Origin: Nocardia sp. NBC_00565 | GTDB lineage: Bacteria > Actinomycetota > Actinomycetes > Mycobacteriales > Mycobacteriaceae | Length of the DNA: 64,000 nucleotides | Assembly: GCF_036345915.1 (NCBI RefSeq) | Contig: NZ_CP107785.1 | Span: 9,114,001-9,178,000 of the forward strand | Reading direction: 5' to 3' | Part shown: piece after piece, positions 31,131-43,504 of the stretch | How the letters are laid out: each line of letters opens with the position of its first letter | Numbering within the stretch: position 1 is the stretch's first letter | Made by a program: the position numbers and the translations under genes | Notes under the pieces: generated by a model | The model's database searches: none | What the model was told of the DNA's origin: nothing | The model's input: only the letters and a program-made list of their open reading frames with translations

Positions 31131-31188
31131 TCATGTGAACAGCAGGCGACGATCTCGTTTCGTTGAAAACCATTCCTGACCAGGCGAT

Positions 31189-31217
31189 TTGACATCGTGC
31201 ACGCCGACACGTAACTT
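31189..31217 (+). promoter_or_regulatory. rRNA promoter 1
   Basis: A consensus -35 TTGACA (31189-31194), 17-bp spacer and -10 TAACTT (31212-31217), about 420 nt upstream of mature 16S. The best sigma-70-type promoter in the window. Confidence 0.8.
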
Positions 31218-31351
31218 TATTCGAGTCAGAGCGACACGGACACCGACCCGGGGCCCGCAGTGCTGAGCGGAAACGCTGAGTGAGGGACCAGGGAAACGAG
31301 GTAGGACGTCGAGCGCCTGGCGATCACACTAGCTCGAACGAGACCCCGATT

Positions 31352-31380
31352 TTGGATTGGGTTCACGGCTGAGCTAAGCT
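31352..31380 (+). promoter_or_regulatory. rRNA promoter 2 (candidate)
   Basis: TTGGAT (31352-31357), 17-bp spacer and TAAGCT (31375-31380). It lies closer to the NUT site than promoter 1, an arrangement seen in mycobacterial rrn operons. Confidence 0.55.
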
Positions 31381-31434
31381 AGATAAGTTGCCTCACCGAT
31401 CAACCGGGGTCAAACCCGCGAGATGGTGTGTGCG

Positions 31435-31457
31435 TGTGTTCTTTGAGAACTCAATAG
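31435..31457 (+). promoter_or_regulatory. NUT-type antitermination site (boxA) in the rrn leader
   Basis: The sequence TGTGTTCTTTGAGAACTCAA matches the conserved boxA/boxC block of mycobacterial rRNA leaders; a related block recurs in the 16S-23S spacer at 33455-33470. It recruits NusA/NusB-type factors so that polymerase reads through rRNA. Confidence 0.7.
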
Positions 31458-31634
31458 TGTGTCGATGAATGTCAGTGCCAAATGTTTTATTTGGTTCCGG
31501 CTCCTTAAACCCCCGTTTGGGTGGGTCGGACATTTTTGTCAGCAAATATTTTTTGCTGGCGTTTTGTTTTGCCAAGGTTTTCGGACTCTGGTTAATTCTT
31601 CTGATTCGCCCTTTTGGGGTTGTTTCAAGAGTCT
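31458..31634 (+). other. 16S rRNA 5' processing region
   Basis: AT-rich leader with short hairpins such as CAGCAAATATTTTTTGCTG at 31541-31559 and GGCGTTTTGTTTTGCC at 31558-31573. It should pair with the region after 16S to form the RNase III stem; no gene. Confidence 0.5.
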
Positions 31635-36627
<4,993 letters not shown>

Positions 36628-36763
36628 AAGAAGCTACGCGTCCACTGTGCGGTATCTGAAACAACACACAGACACTGCGGCAGACACAAGGTCTGCAACC
36701 CCTTTTTTCTTTTGGGGTTGTCGGGTTTTGTGTCAGCGCTGTTGTGTGGATAGTTTCATAGAG
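36628..36763 (+). other. 23S-5S spacer
   Basis: 136 nt with a hairpin CAACCCC, T-rich loop, GGGGTTG at about 36697-36720, probably a processing signal. No tRNA. Confidence 0.6.
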
Positions 36764-36880
36764 TTACGGCGGCTATAGCGGTGGGGAAACGCCCGGTCCC
36801 ATTCCGAACCCGGAAGCTAAGGCCACCTGCGCCGATGGTACTGCACTCGACAGGGTGTGGGAGAGTAGGACACCGCCGGA
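36764..36880 (+). rRNA. rrf: 5S ribosomal RNA
   Basis: About 117 nt beginning TTACGGCGGC and ending ACACCGCCGGA, which pair as the terminal stem. Internal CGCCCGGTCCCATTCCGAAC and CCGGAAGCTAAG are conserved. Last gene of the rRNA operon. Confidence 0.96.
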
Positions 36881-36891
36881 ACATCCTTGCG

Positions 36892-36922
36892 AAAGGCCCC
36901 CAACTATGTTGGGGGCCTTTTT
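36892..36922 (+). terminator. Terminator of the rRNA operon
   Basis: A perfect 13-bp stem (AAAGGCCCCCAAC with GTTGGGGGCCTTT) around TAT, followed by a run of T ending at 36922. A textbook intrinsic terminator. Confidence 0.95.
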
Positions 36923-36943
36923 GCGTTTCGTAGCAATCTCACA

Positions 36944-36968
36944 GGGAACAACTAGGATGGATCGTGTT
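36944..36968 (+). promoter_or_regulatory. Possible ECF-type promoter upstream of the rhomboid-like gene
   Basis: GGGAAC, 16-nt spacer, GTT resembles the SigE/SigH class consensus, which tolerates about 16-19 nt. It lies 70 nt before the start codon. TAGGAT at 36954-36959 is a competing sigma-70-like element. Weak. Confidence 0.25.
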
Positions 36969-37038
36969 CGAACTGTGATGATGGAAGAAGACAGCAGAAC
37001 GTCGTCGGCGCGCAGGAGCCGACACAACGGAGGTGTTG

Positions 37039-37770
37039 ATGGTCGCAGCGACGACAACCGCAGACCGCGCGCCGGTCGATCCCCTCAGTCCGCTCCGCCC
37101 ACGCTGGCTGCGGCCGAGGTTACCGGCAACGTTCGGGTATCTCGCGGCTCTCGTCGCTGTCACCGCGGTCTTCTCGGCCCTCAGTGATTCCGCGCAGACG
37201 AGGATGGTGCTGCATGCCAGCACGAACCTGCACAATCTACTGAGCGGCCGTATCGGCACCGTGTTCTCCAGTGCACTGGTGATCGGTGACGCCAGCGCCG
37301 CGTGGGTGATCATCCCGCTGCTCGGTTGCCTGCTGGCGCTCGCCGAGCTGCGCTTCGGTGCTGTGCACATGGTGCACGTCTTCATGGCCGGTCATATCGG
37401 AGCCACGCTCCTGGTCGCGGGCGGACTCTGGATTGCCATCGAGGCCGACTGGCTGCCCGCTAGTATCCGCTGGACTCAGGACGTCGGCGTCAGCTACGGC
37501 GCCATGGCCTTGATCGGCGCGATCGTCGTCGCCATTCCGCATCGGTGGCGAATCGCCTGGGCCACCGCGTGGTTCATCGTCGCCGCCGAGGGCGTCCTGA
37601 TCGAGCAGACCTTCACCAACGTCGGCCACCTGCTCGCCTTCTGTATCGGAACGGCCGTCGGCTTCGGCATGCTCCACACCAAGGCCGCGTCCACCCGCAG
37701 GCTCACCCGAGTCGAATCCGCCCTGCTCGCCGTGAGCGCGTTCCTGGCGGCAATCCTCCTCATGGGCTGA
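37039..37770 (+). CDS. Rhomboid-like membrane protein
   Basis: 243 residues with six hydrophobic segments. The fourth carries [11 protein letters not shown], a GxSYG motif like the rhomboid serine, and the sixth has [17 protein letters not shown], placing a histidine as in the rhomboid Ser-His pair. This suggests an intramembrane serine protease, though the family of such actinobacterial proteins is diverged and activity is unproven. ATG at 37039 has CGGAGG upstream. First gene after the rRNA operon. Confidence 0.75.
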   Translation: MVAATTTADRAPVDPLSPLRPRWLRPRLPATFGYLAALVAVTAVFSALSDSAQTRMVLHASTNLHNLLSGRIGTVFSSALVIGDASAAWVIIPLLGCLLALAELRFGAVHMVHVFMAGHIGATLLVAGGLWIAIEADWLPASIRWTQDVGVSYGAMALIGAIVVAIPHRWRIAWATAWFIVAAEGVLIEQTFTNVGHLLAFCIGTAVGFGMLHTKAASTRRLTRVESALLAVSAFLAAILLMG

Positions 37771-37816
37771 CGGCAGCTGCGACAGGGCTGACGCCAGGCG
37801 GGACCTGGCACTCGCC

Positions 37817-37822
37817 TACAGT
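37817..37822 (+). promoter_or_regulatory. -10-like hexamer (TACAGT) before nucS
   Basis: TACAGT ends 6 nt before the nucS GTG. No ribosome site. Candidate leaderless promoter. Confidence 0.4.
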
Positions 37823-37828
37823 GCTTGG

Positions 37829-38515
37829 GTGCGCCTAGTGATTGCTCGCTGTCAGGTCGACTACGTGGGGCGACTCACCGCCCATCTTGCGATGGCCCGC
37901 CGATTGCTGCTGATCAAAGCGGATGGTTCGGTCCTCGTGCATTCCGACGGTGGCTCGTATAAGCCGTTGAACTGGATGAGCCCGCCGTGCTGGTTGGATG
38001 AGCGCGACGTCGACGCGGTGCCCGAGGGGGCGAAGGCCTTCTGGGTGGTCACCAACAAGGCGGGTGAGGAGCTGCGCATCACCATCGAGGACATCGAGCA
38101 CGACTCCGCACATGAGCTGGGTGTGGACCCCGGTCTGGTGAAAGACGGTGTGGAAGCCCACCTTCAGGAACTCCTGGCCGAGCACGTGCAGACCCTCGGC
38201 CCCGGCTATACGCTGATCCGCCGCGAGTACATGACCGCCATCGGCCCCGTCGACCTGCTCTGCCGCGACGCAGACGGCTCCACCGTGGCCGTCGAGATCA
38301 AGCGCCGCGGCGAGATCGACGGCGTCGAACAGCTCACCCGCTACCTCGAACTCCTGAACCGCGACCCCCTCATCGCCCCGGTAGCCGGCGTCTTCGCCGC
38401 CCAGCAGATCAAGCCCCAGGCCCGCACTCTCGCCGAGGACCGCGGCATTCGCTGCCTGACCCTCGATTACGACGCCCTACGTGGCACAGAGAGCAACGAA
38501 TTCCGCCTCTTCTAG
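37829..38515 (+). CDS. nucS: Mismatch endonuclease NucS (EndoMS)
   Basis: 228 residues. NucS performs the non-MutS/MutL mismatch repair of actinobacteria by cutting both strands at G-T, G-G and T-T mismatches. The N-terminal dimerisation domain has [25 protein letters not shown] and [10 protein letters not shown]. The C-terminal restriction-like nuclease core has [36 protein letters not shown], with the D...ExK triad. The C-terminus NEFRLF is the sliding-clamp binding motif. GTG start with a -10-like element just upstream. Confidence 0.95.
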   Translation: MRLVIARCQVDYVGRLTAHLAMARRLLLIKADGSVLVHSDGGSYKPLNWMSPPCWLDERDVDAVPEGAKAFWVVTNKAGEELRITIEDIEHDSAHELGVDPGLVKDGVEAHLQELLAEHVQTLGPGYTLIRREYMTAIGPVDLLCRDADGSTVAVEIKRRGEIDGVEQLTRYLELLNRDPLIAPVAGVFAAQQIKPQARTLAEDRGIRCLTLDYDALRGTESNEFRLF

Positions 38516-38659
38516 CTTCGCGGCCCGCGGTTTGGTTCCGTGCACCGATTCGCCTCTCATGCACCTTTCCCTTGATTTAGTGCGCGGCATGCCAGGAGGT
38601 GCGCAGGATGCTCGCGGGGGGACCGAAGCTGAGACGAGCCACGTTTTACGCTTGGTGGC

Positions 38660-38968
38660 ATGCCCCGACGGAAGCCGCGCACAGAACGCCAGGTGGATCG
38701 CTCGCAAGCGGGTGGCTCGCCGATCGGTGATGTGTTCGGTCGGCGGGAGGCCGGGCCGGATAGCGACGAGATGTATGTCGTGCGGACCATTCCGGGGAGT
38801 CGGGCGGTCAAGACCTACCGTTGCCCGGGGTGTGATCACGAAATCCCGCCTGGCGTAGCGCATATCGTCGCGTGGGCGGTCGATGGTGGTGAGGACGACC
38901 GCAGGCACTGGCATCGGGGTTGCTGGAATAGCCGTCGGACACGGCGGATTACGCGCCGCTGGTCCTGA
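38660..38968 (+). CDS. Small zinc-binding-type protein downstream of nucS
   Basis: 102 residues. N-terminus is basic and disordered (PRRKPRTERQVDRSQ). The core YRCPGCDHEIPPGVAHIVAW, then RRHWHRGCW, has paired Cys/His that look like a zinc ribbon. A homolog of the same layout is found after nucS in Streptomyces and mycobacteria, often labelled ATP/GTP-binding protein without evidence. The association with nucS is suggestive of DNA metabolism, no more. C-terminus very basic. Confidence 0.75.
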   Translation: MPRRKPRTERQVDRSQAGGSPIGDVFGRREAGPDSDEMYVVRTIPGSRAVKTYRCPGCDHEIPPGVAHIVAWAVDGGEDDRRHWHRGCWNSRRTRRITRRWS

Positions 38969-39142
38969 ATGTAAGCTATGATTGTGTCCTGATCGTTACG
39001 AATGTCGTTGTGGCGGTGCATGTCCCGCGCATCGGGAAGGTCCGGGTACTGCGCGCATTAGGAAGGCCGCCCCGCATCCGGGACGGCCTTCGGTGTGAAT
39101 TCGGTTGGGTTGTTGCGTTTGTCGCCGCTCAGCCCGCCGTTG
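38969..39142. other. Convergent gap with TATGAT and a hairpin
   Basis: 174 bp. It is AT-rich at 38969-39010 and contains a -10-like TATGAT at 38977-38982, then a GC-rich hairpin at 39062-39091. No gene; see the findings for a possible small RNA. Confidence 0.3.
39062..39091. terminator. Hairpin terminator between convergent genes
   Basis: GAAGGCCG pairs with CGGCCTTC, with an inner CCCG-CGGG stem. It can serve both the plus-strand zinc-type gene and the minus-strand DivIVA-like gene. Confidence 0.65.
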
Positions 39143-40147
39143 TCAGTTGGTGATTTCGGCGTTCTCGCGCTCGTCGGCGTCGATATCGTCTTCCTCGGTC
39201 GCGACCTCGGGGATCGCCTTGGTGCGCGAACCGCTGGTCACCGACTTGGTGCCGCCGCCGATCGACTTGCGCTGATCCGGAACCCCGTCCAGCAGTTCGC
39301 TTTCCCGGTTGACCGCGGCGAGCATCGCGGGCACCGAGTCGAGCTGGCCGCGGATACCGAGCAGCTGGGCGAGCACCCGGCCGCGCAGCACGCGCATCTC
39401 CTCGGCGAGTTCCTTCGCGTGCGCGATCTTGCGCTCGGAGGTCTGGGTGGCGGAGGTGATGAGGCGGTTGGACTCGTCGGTCGCGTCCTTGATCCGCTGA
39501 GCGGCCTCGGCGCGGCTGGTGGCCTCGAGCTCCTCCATAGCACGGGTGAGCTTGGTACGACGCTCCGCCATGGTGGCCTCGAAGTCCTGCTGGGTCGCCT
39601 TGCGCTTGGCATCGGCTTCCTTGCCGAGGCGGTTGGCCTCGGCCTGAGCGGCCTCGATGATCTTGGCGGACTCGGTACGCGCATTCGCCAGGGTCTGCTC
39701 GAATTCGATCTCGAGCGCCTCGCGCTTCTCCTTGGTTTCGGCGAGCAGCGATTCGTACTTACCACGCATTTCGGTGGCCTGCTGCTCGGCGATCGACACC
39801 ATTTCCGCCGCCTCGGCCTGCGCCAGAGCGCGCACCTCCGAGGCCTCGTCGGAGGCCAGCCGCAGCATCCGAGAGATGCGATCGGACATGCCTTCGGCAG
39901 TAGTTGGCGGAACCGAAAGGCGATCGACTTCCTTACGGAGCTCGTCGATCTCGTCCCGCGCGTCCTCCAGCTGGCTGGCGAGGTTACGGGCTTGCGCCGC
40001 AGCGGCATCCCGATCTGTGGCGGTGACTCTTAACTCGGCATCGAAACGGTCGAAGTAGTTGCGTACCTCGTCTTGCGCATAACCCTTGCGCACAACGGTG
40101 AAGGGCAGTGCCACGAAGCGATTGCGATCGGACTCGGGTGACGACAT
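39143..40147 (-). CDS. DivIVA-like coiled-coil protein
   Basis: 334 residues. The N-terminal FVALPFTVVRKGYAQDEVRNYFDRFDAELR is the DivIVA/Wag31 membrane-targeting type domain, and almost all of residues 45-270 is coiled coil rich in Ala, Glu, Arg and Lys, followed by a short acidic tail. It is not Wag31 itself, which lies near ftsZ; such paralogs probably help organise the cell pole or envelope. The ATG gives MSSPESDRNRF; TAGTTT 7 nt upstream may be a leaderless -10. Single gene. Confidence 0.85.
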   Translation of the reverse strand: MSSPESDRNRFVALPFTVVRKGYAQDEVRNYFDRFDAELRVTATDRDAAAAQARNLASQLEDARDEIDELRKEVDRLSVPPTTAEGMSDRISRMLRLASDEASEVRALAQAEAAEMVSIAEQQATEMRGKYESLLAETKEKREALEIEFEQTLANARTESAKIIEAAQAEANRLGKEADAKRKATQQDFEATMAERRTKLTRAMEELEATSRAEAAQRIKDATDESNRLITSATQTSERKIAHAKELAEEMRVLRGRVLAQLLGIRGQLDSVPAMLAAVNRESELLDGVPDQRKSIGGGTKSVTSGSRTKAIPEVATEEDDIDADERENAEITN

Positions 40148-40154
40148 GGCACAC

Positions 40155-40160
40155 AAACTA
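40155..40160 (-). promoter_or_regulatory. -10-like hexamer (TAGTTT) before the DivIVA-like gene
   Basis: On the minus strand TAGTTT ends 7 nt before the ATG, without a ribosome site. Confidence 0.4.
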
Positions 40161-40233
40161 CAGCCTACTTGCACCTCATGGTGACTCGACCGCGAATGTG
40201 ATTCCGACGAGTTTTTCGGGCCCGATCTTGATA

Positions 40234-40707
40234 CTAGTGCGTAACATTCGCGTTCGGCTCGACCAACTCGATCAGCACACCGCCAGCATCCTTGGGGTGG
40301 ATGAAATTGATGCGGGAATCGGCGGTTCCGTGCCGAGGTGCGTCGTACAGCAAACGCAGACCTTGATCACGAAGATACGTGGAGACGGCGTCGATATCGG
40401 TGACCCGATAGGCGAGTTGCTGCAGTCCCGGCCCGCTGCGGTCGATGAACTTGGCGATCGTCGAGTCCGCGTTCAGGGGTGCCAGCAACTGCAGAGCAGT
40501 CGCGCCGTCGGGTGCGCCGGGCAACGAGAGCATCGCCTCGTGCACGCCTTGGGCCTCATTGACCTCCCGATGGGTCTCGATCATGCCGAGATTCTCGGCG
40601 TACCAGGCGATTGCGGTATCCAGGTCAGGCACCGCGATGCCGACGTGGTCGACGGCGACGACGTAGTCGCCGGGGATGAAGTTCGACGAGTCCATAACGT
40701 TGCTCAC
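40234..40707 (-). CDS. mce: Methylmalonyl-CoA epimerase
   Basis: 157 residues, a glyoxalase-fold enzyme that converts (2S)- to (2R)-methylmalonyl-CoA between propionyl-CoA carboxylase and the B12-dependent mutase. Metal ligands sit in VDHVGIAVPDLDTAIAWY, in LPGAPDGATALQLL, in LQQLAYRVTDIDA and the final VLIELVEP. The GTG at 40707 is chosen because TACCTT ends 6 nt upstream; ATG at 40695 (MDSSNFIPG) is an alternative. Divergent from the thiolase gene by about 200 bp, same order as in M. tuberculosis. Confidence 0.92.
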   Translation of the reverse strand: MSNVMDSSNFIPGDYVVAVDHVGIAVPDLDTAIAWYAENLGMIETHREVNEAQGVHEAMLSLPGAPDGATALQLLAPLNADSTIAKFIDRSGPGLQQLAYRVTDIDAVSTYLRDQGLRLLYDAPRHGTADSRINFIHPKDAGGVLIELVEPNANVTH

Positions 40708-40713
40708 CACTCG

Positions 40714-40719
40714 AAGGTA
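40714..40719 (-). promoter_or_regulatory. -10-like hexamer (TACCTT) before mce
   Basis: On the minus strand TACCTT ends 6 nt before GTG 40707. Candidate leaderless promoter. Confidence 0.4.
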
Positions 40720-40901
40720 GCGCCTGATCGGACACAGTCGGCCGGAAGGCCGTCGGCCGGGCCTCGGCGCGGGCACCGCGCACCTGGTAAAGGTCGGTCG
40801 AGCGGGGCAAGCTACCGTTGAGTACAAAGGTTGACGCCGCGCATGCTTCATCCAGCAGGTGGTGCGCGGCGCTGTTCCGATCAATGAATGCGAGGCTCGT
40901 C

Positions 40902-42080
40902 GTGACCACAACCGTGATCGTCTCCGGTGCGCGTACCCCGGTCGGTCGGCTGCTCGGGGGGCTGAAGGACTTCACCGGTTCGGACCTGGGCGGTTTCGCC
41001 ATCAAGGCGGCATTGGAAAAGGGCGGCGTCGCACCGGAGCAGGTCGACTACGTGATCATGGGCCAGGTGCTCACCGCAGGCGCGGGGCAGATCCCGGCCC
41101 GGCAGGCCGCGGTCGCGGCGGGTATCCCGATGGATGTGCCCGCGTTGACGCTGAACAAGGTGTGCCTGTCGGGCATCAACGCGATCGCGCTGGCCGATCA
41201 GCTGATCCGTGCCGGCGAGTACGAGATCGTGGTCGCCGGTGGCCAGGAATCGATGAGCCAGGCTCCGCATCTGCTCGAAAAGTCCAGGGAGGGCTTCAAA
41301 TACGGTGATGTGACGATGCGCGACAGCATGGCCTACGACGGCCTGCACGACATCTTCACCGACCAGCCGATGGGCGCGCTCACCGAACAGCGCAACGACG
41401 CCGAGCCGGTCAGCCGCGAAGACCAGGACGCGTTCGCGGCGGCTTCGCACCAGCGTGCCGCGGCGGCGTGGAAGAACGGCGTCTTCGACAACGAGGTCGT
41501 GCCGGTCGCGGTGCCGCAGCGCAAGGGCGACCCGATCCTGGTGAGTGCCGACGAGGGCATCCGGGCGGACACCACCGCCGAATCGCTGGCCAAGCTGCGT
41601 CCGGCATTCCGCAAGGACGGCACCATCACCGCGGGTACCGCCTCGCAGATCTCCGATGGCGCGGCCGCGGTGGTCGTGATGAGCAAGGCCAAGGCCCAGG
41701 AGTTGGGGCTGAGCTGGATCGCCGAGATCGGCAAGGCCGGTGTGGTCGCCGGACCGGATTCCACGCTGCAGGATCAGCCTGCCAACGCGATCGCGAAGGC
41801 ATGTGCGCGCGAAGGCATTTTGCCCGCCGAACTGGATCTGGTCGAGATCAACGAGGCATTCGCGGCGGTCGGTATCGCCTCCACCCGCAAGCTGGGCATC
41901 GATCCGGAGAAGGTGAACGTCAACGGCGGTGCGATCGCCATCGGACACCCGCTCGGCATGTCGGGCGCACGCATCCTGTTGCACCTGGCGCTGGAACTGA
42001 AGCGCCGCGGCGGCGGTATCGGCGCGGCCGCCCTGTGTGGCGGCGGCGGTCAGGGTGACGCCCTCATCATCAAGGTGTAA
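40902..42080 (+). CDS. Acetyl-CoA C-acetyltransferase (thiolase)
   Basis: 392 residues. It condenses two acetyl-CoA to acetoacetyl-CoA or works in reverse in degradation. The nucleophile is C88 in [14 protein letters not shown]; near the C-terminus are the catalytic [21 protein letters not shown] and CGGGGQGDA. The GTG at 40902 ([15 protein letters not shown]) is the normal thiolase start; ATG 18 bases upstream is less likely. Its neighbours match the fadA4 locus of M. tuberculosis. Confidence 0.94.
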   Translation: MTTTVIVSGARTPVGRLLGGLKDFTGSDLGGFAIKAALEKGGVAPEQVDYVIMGQVLTAGAGQIPARQAAVAAGIPMDVPALTLNKVCLSGINAIALADQLIRAGEYEIVVAGGQESMSQAPHLLEKSREGFKYGDVTMRDSMAYDGLHDIFTDQPMGALTEQRNDAEPVSREDQDAFAAASHQRAAAAWKNGVFDNEVVPVAVPQRKGDPILVSADEGIRADTTAESLAKLRPAFRKDGTITAGTASQISDGAAAVVVMSKAKAQELGLSWIAEIGKAGVVAGPDSTLQDQPANAIAKACAREGILPAELDLVEINEAFAAVGIASTRKLGIDPEKVNVNGGAIAIGHPLGMSGARILLHLALELKRRGGGIGAAALCGGGGQGDALIIKV

Positions 42081-42168
42081 CTGACGTCCCGGCATATACC
42101 GGGACTTCGGGGTCCATGGGCCGAGGTGTGACCAGTTCAACTACGACCCGTCGTAGGAGTCCGGCACA

Positions 42169-42546
42169 ATGGTGGCCATGGGCAATTTCTTCGACTTGAG
42201 CACCGTGGCCAAGCGCTTCCGCTTCATCGCCGTGCTGGAGGCGATCTCCTGGGTTTTCCTGATCGTCGGCATGGTGTTCAAGCGCCTCCCCGAACCGGTC
42301 ACCTGGCCGGTCAAGGTGTTCGGGATGACGCACGGCATCATCTTCATCCTGTTCGTGATCATCGCGATCCTCGCGGCGCGCGAACTGGCCTGGAACGCCA
42401 AGACCACGGTGCTCGCGCTGCTGTCGAGCATTCCGCCGTTCTGCACCGTGCTCTTCGAGCTGTGGGCGGTGCGCGCGGGCCGGCTCGGTGAGCTGAGCGA
42501 CACCACTTCCGTCGACTCCGGCGCTCCGGCCTCGGTCACGCCGTGA
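42169..42546 (+). CDS. DUF3817 integral membrane protein
   Basis: 125 residues with three hydrophobic helices. The motif FRFIAVLEAISWVFLIVGMVFKRL and VKVFGMTHGIIFILFV is the DUF3817 signature. Function unknown; family members are small inner-membrane proteins. ATG after TAGGAGTCC; an ATG three codons on is an alternative. The C-terminal 25 residues are polar. Confidence 0.85.
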   Translation: MVAMGNFFDLSTVAKRFRFIAVLEAISWVFLIVGMVFKRLPEPVTWPVKVFGMTHGIIFILFVIIAILAARELAWNAKTTVLALLSSIPPFCTVLFELWAVRAGRLGELSDTTSVDSGAPASVTP

Positions 42547-42559
42547 CAAACTGGAAGCC

Positions 42560-43456
42560 GTGACTCGTCCCGCTGCACGCCGTCCTTCGCCAGCTGCCGC
42601 CGCCGCTATGTCCGGCGCGGTCGATCTGTCCAGCCTGAAGCAGCCCCCGGCCGGTGCGCCGGGCGGGGGAGGCGGCGATTACGCCGTCTCCGAGGCGGAT
42701 TTCGAAGCGAAGGTGCTGCGCCGATCGACCCAGGTACCGGTGGTCGTGGTGCTGTATTCGCAGCGCAGCCCGGGCAGTGTCGAGTTGGTTCGGACGTTCG
42801 AGCGGCTGCTCGAAGAGGACGCGGGCGTTTGGGACCTGGCGACGGTCGAGGCCGAGGCCAATATGCGGATCGCGCAGGCCTTCGGCGTGAAGGGCATTCC
42901 GACGGTGATCGCGGTGGCCGGTGGTCGCCCGCTCGCGGACTTCGAGGGCGCGCAGCCCGAGCCGCAGGTCCGGCAGTGGCTGAGCGCGGTCATCGAAGCG
43001 GTCGGCGGTCAGCTCGAGGGCAGCGAGCCCGAGCCGCAGCCCGTCGAGGACCCGCGTTTCACGGCCGCGGAGTCCGCGCTGGAGCGCGGTGACATGGCCG
43101 GGGCCGAGGCGGCCTACGAGGCCATCATCGCCGCGGAGCCGGGCAATGAGGAGGCCAAGAGCGCGCTGCGGCAGTTGCGCTTCCTGTCCCGGGCCCAAGC
43201 GGTCCCGGACTCCGCGATCGCCACCGCGGACGCCGATCCGGCCAACGTCGACGCGGCACTGGACGCCGCCGATGTGGAAATGCTGAACCAGCAGCCGGAC
43301 GCCTCGTTCGACCGGTTGATCGCCGTGATCAAGAAGACCGCGGGCGACGACCGCACGAAGGTTCGCACGCGGCTGCTCGAACTCTTCGAATTGTTCGACC
43401 CCGCAGAGCCTTTCGTGGTCGCGGCGCGTCGGAAGCTGGCTGCCGCGCTGTACTGA
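42560..43456 (+). CDS. Thioredoxin-like TPR protein without the redox cysteines (CnoX-like)
   Basis: 298 residues. Residues about 40-150 form a thioredoxin fold (VPVVVVLYSQRSPGSVELVRTFERL, then FGVKGIPTVIAVAGGRPLADFEGA with the cis-Pro), but the CxxC is replaced by QRSPGS, so it cannot be a thiol oxidoreductase. Residues about 165-298 are TPR-like helices (FTAAESALERGDMAGAEAAYEAII). This domain pair matches CnoX/YbbN chaperone-type holdases and M. tuberculosis Rv1324. GTG start; CAAACT ends 7 nt upstream. The N-terminus (residues 1-40) is Ala/Pro/Gly-rich. Confidence 0.85.
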   Translation: MTRPAARRPSPAAAAAMSGAVDLSSLKQPPAGAPGGGGGDYAVSEADFEAKVLRRSTQVPVVVVLYSQRSPGSVELVRTFERLLEEDAGVWDLATVEAEANMRIAQAFGVKGIPTVIAVAGGRPLADFEGAQPEPQVRQWLSAVIEAVGGQLEGSEPEPQPVEDPRFTAAESALERGDMAGAEAAYEAIIAAEPGNEEAKSALRQLRFLSRAQAVPDSAIATADADPANVDAALDAADVEMLNQQPDASFDRLIAVIKKTAGDDRTKVRTRLLELFELFDPAEPFVVAARRKLAAALY

Positions 43457-43504
43457 CCCGCCGACCACGCAGGACTGGCCGGACGCTGCTGACTCGCAGG
43501 GGCG

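Noticed and set aside
31189..31194. TTGACA as a SigR-type site
   Set aside because: It is a consensus sigma-70 -35 with a good -10, as expected for rRNA.
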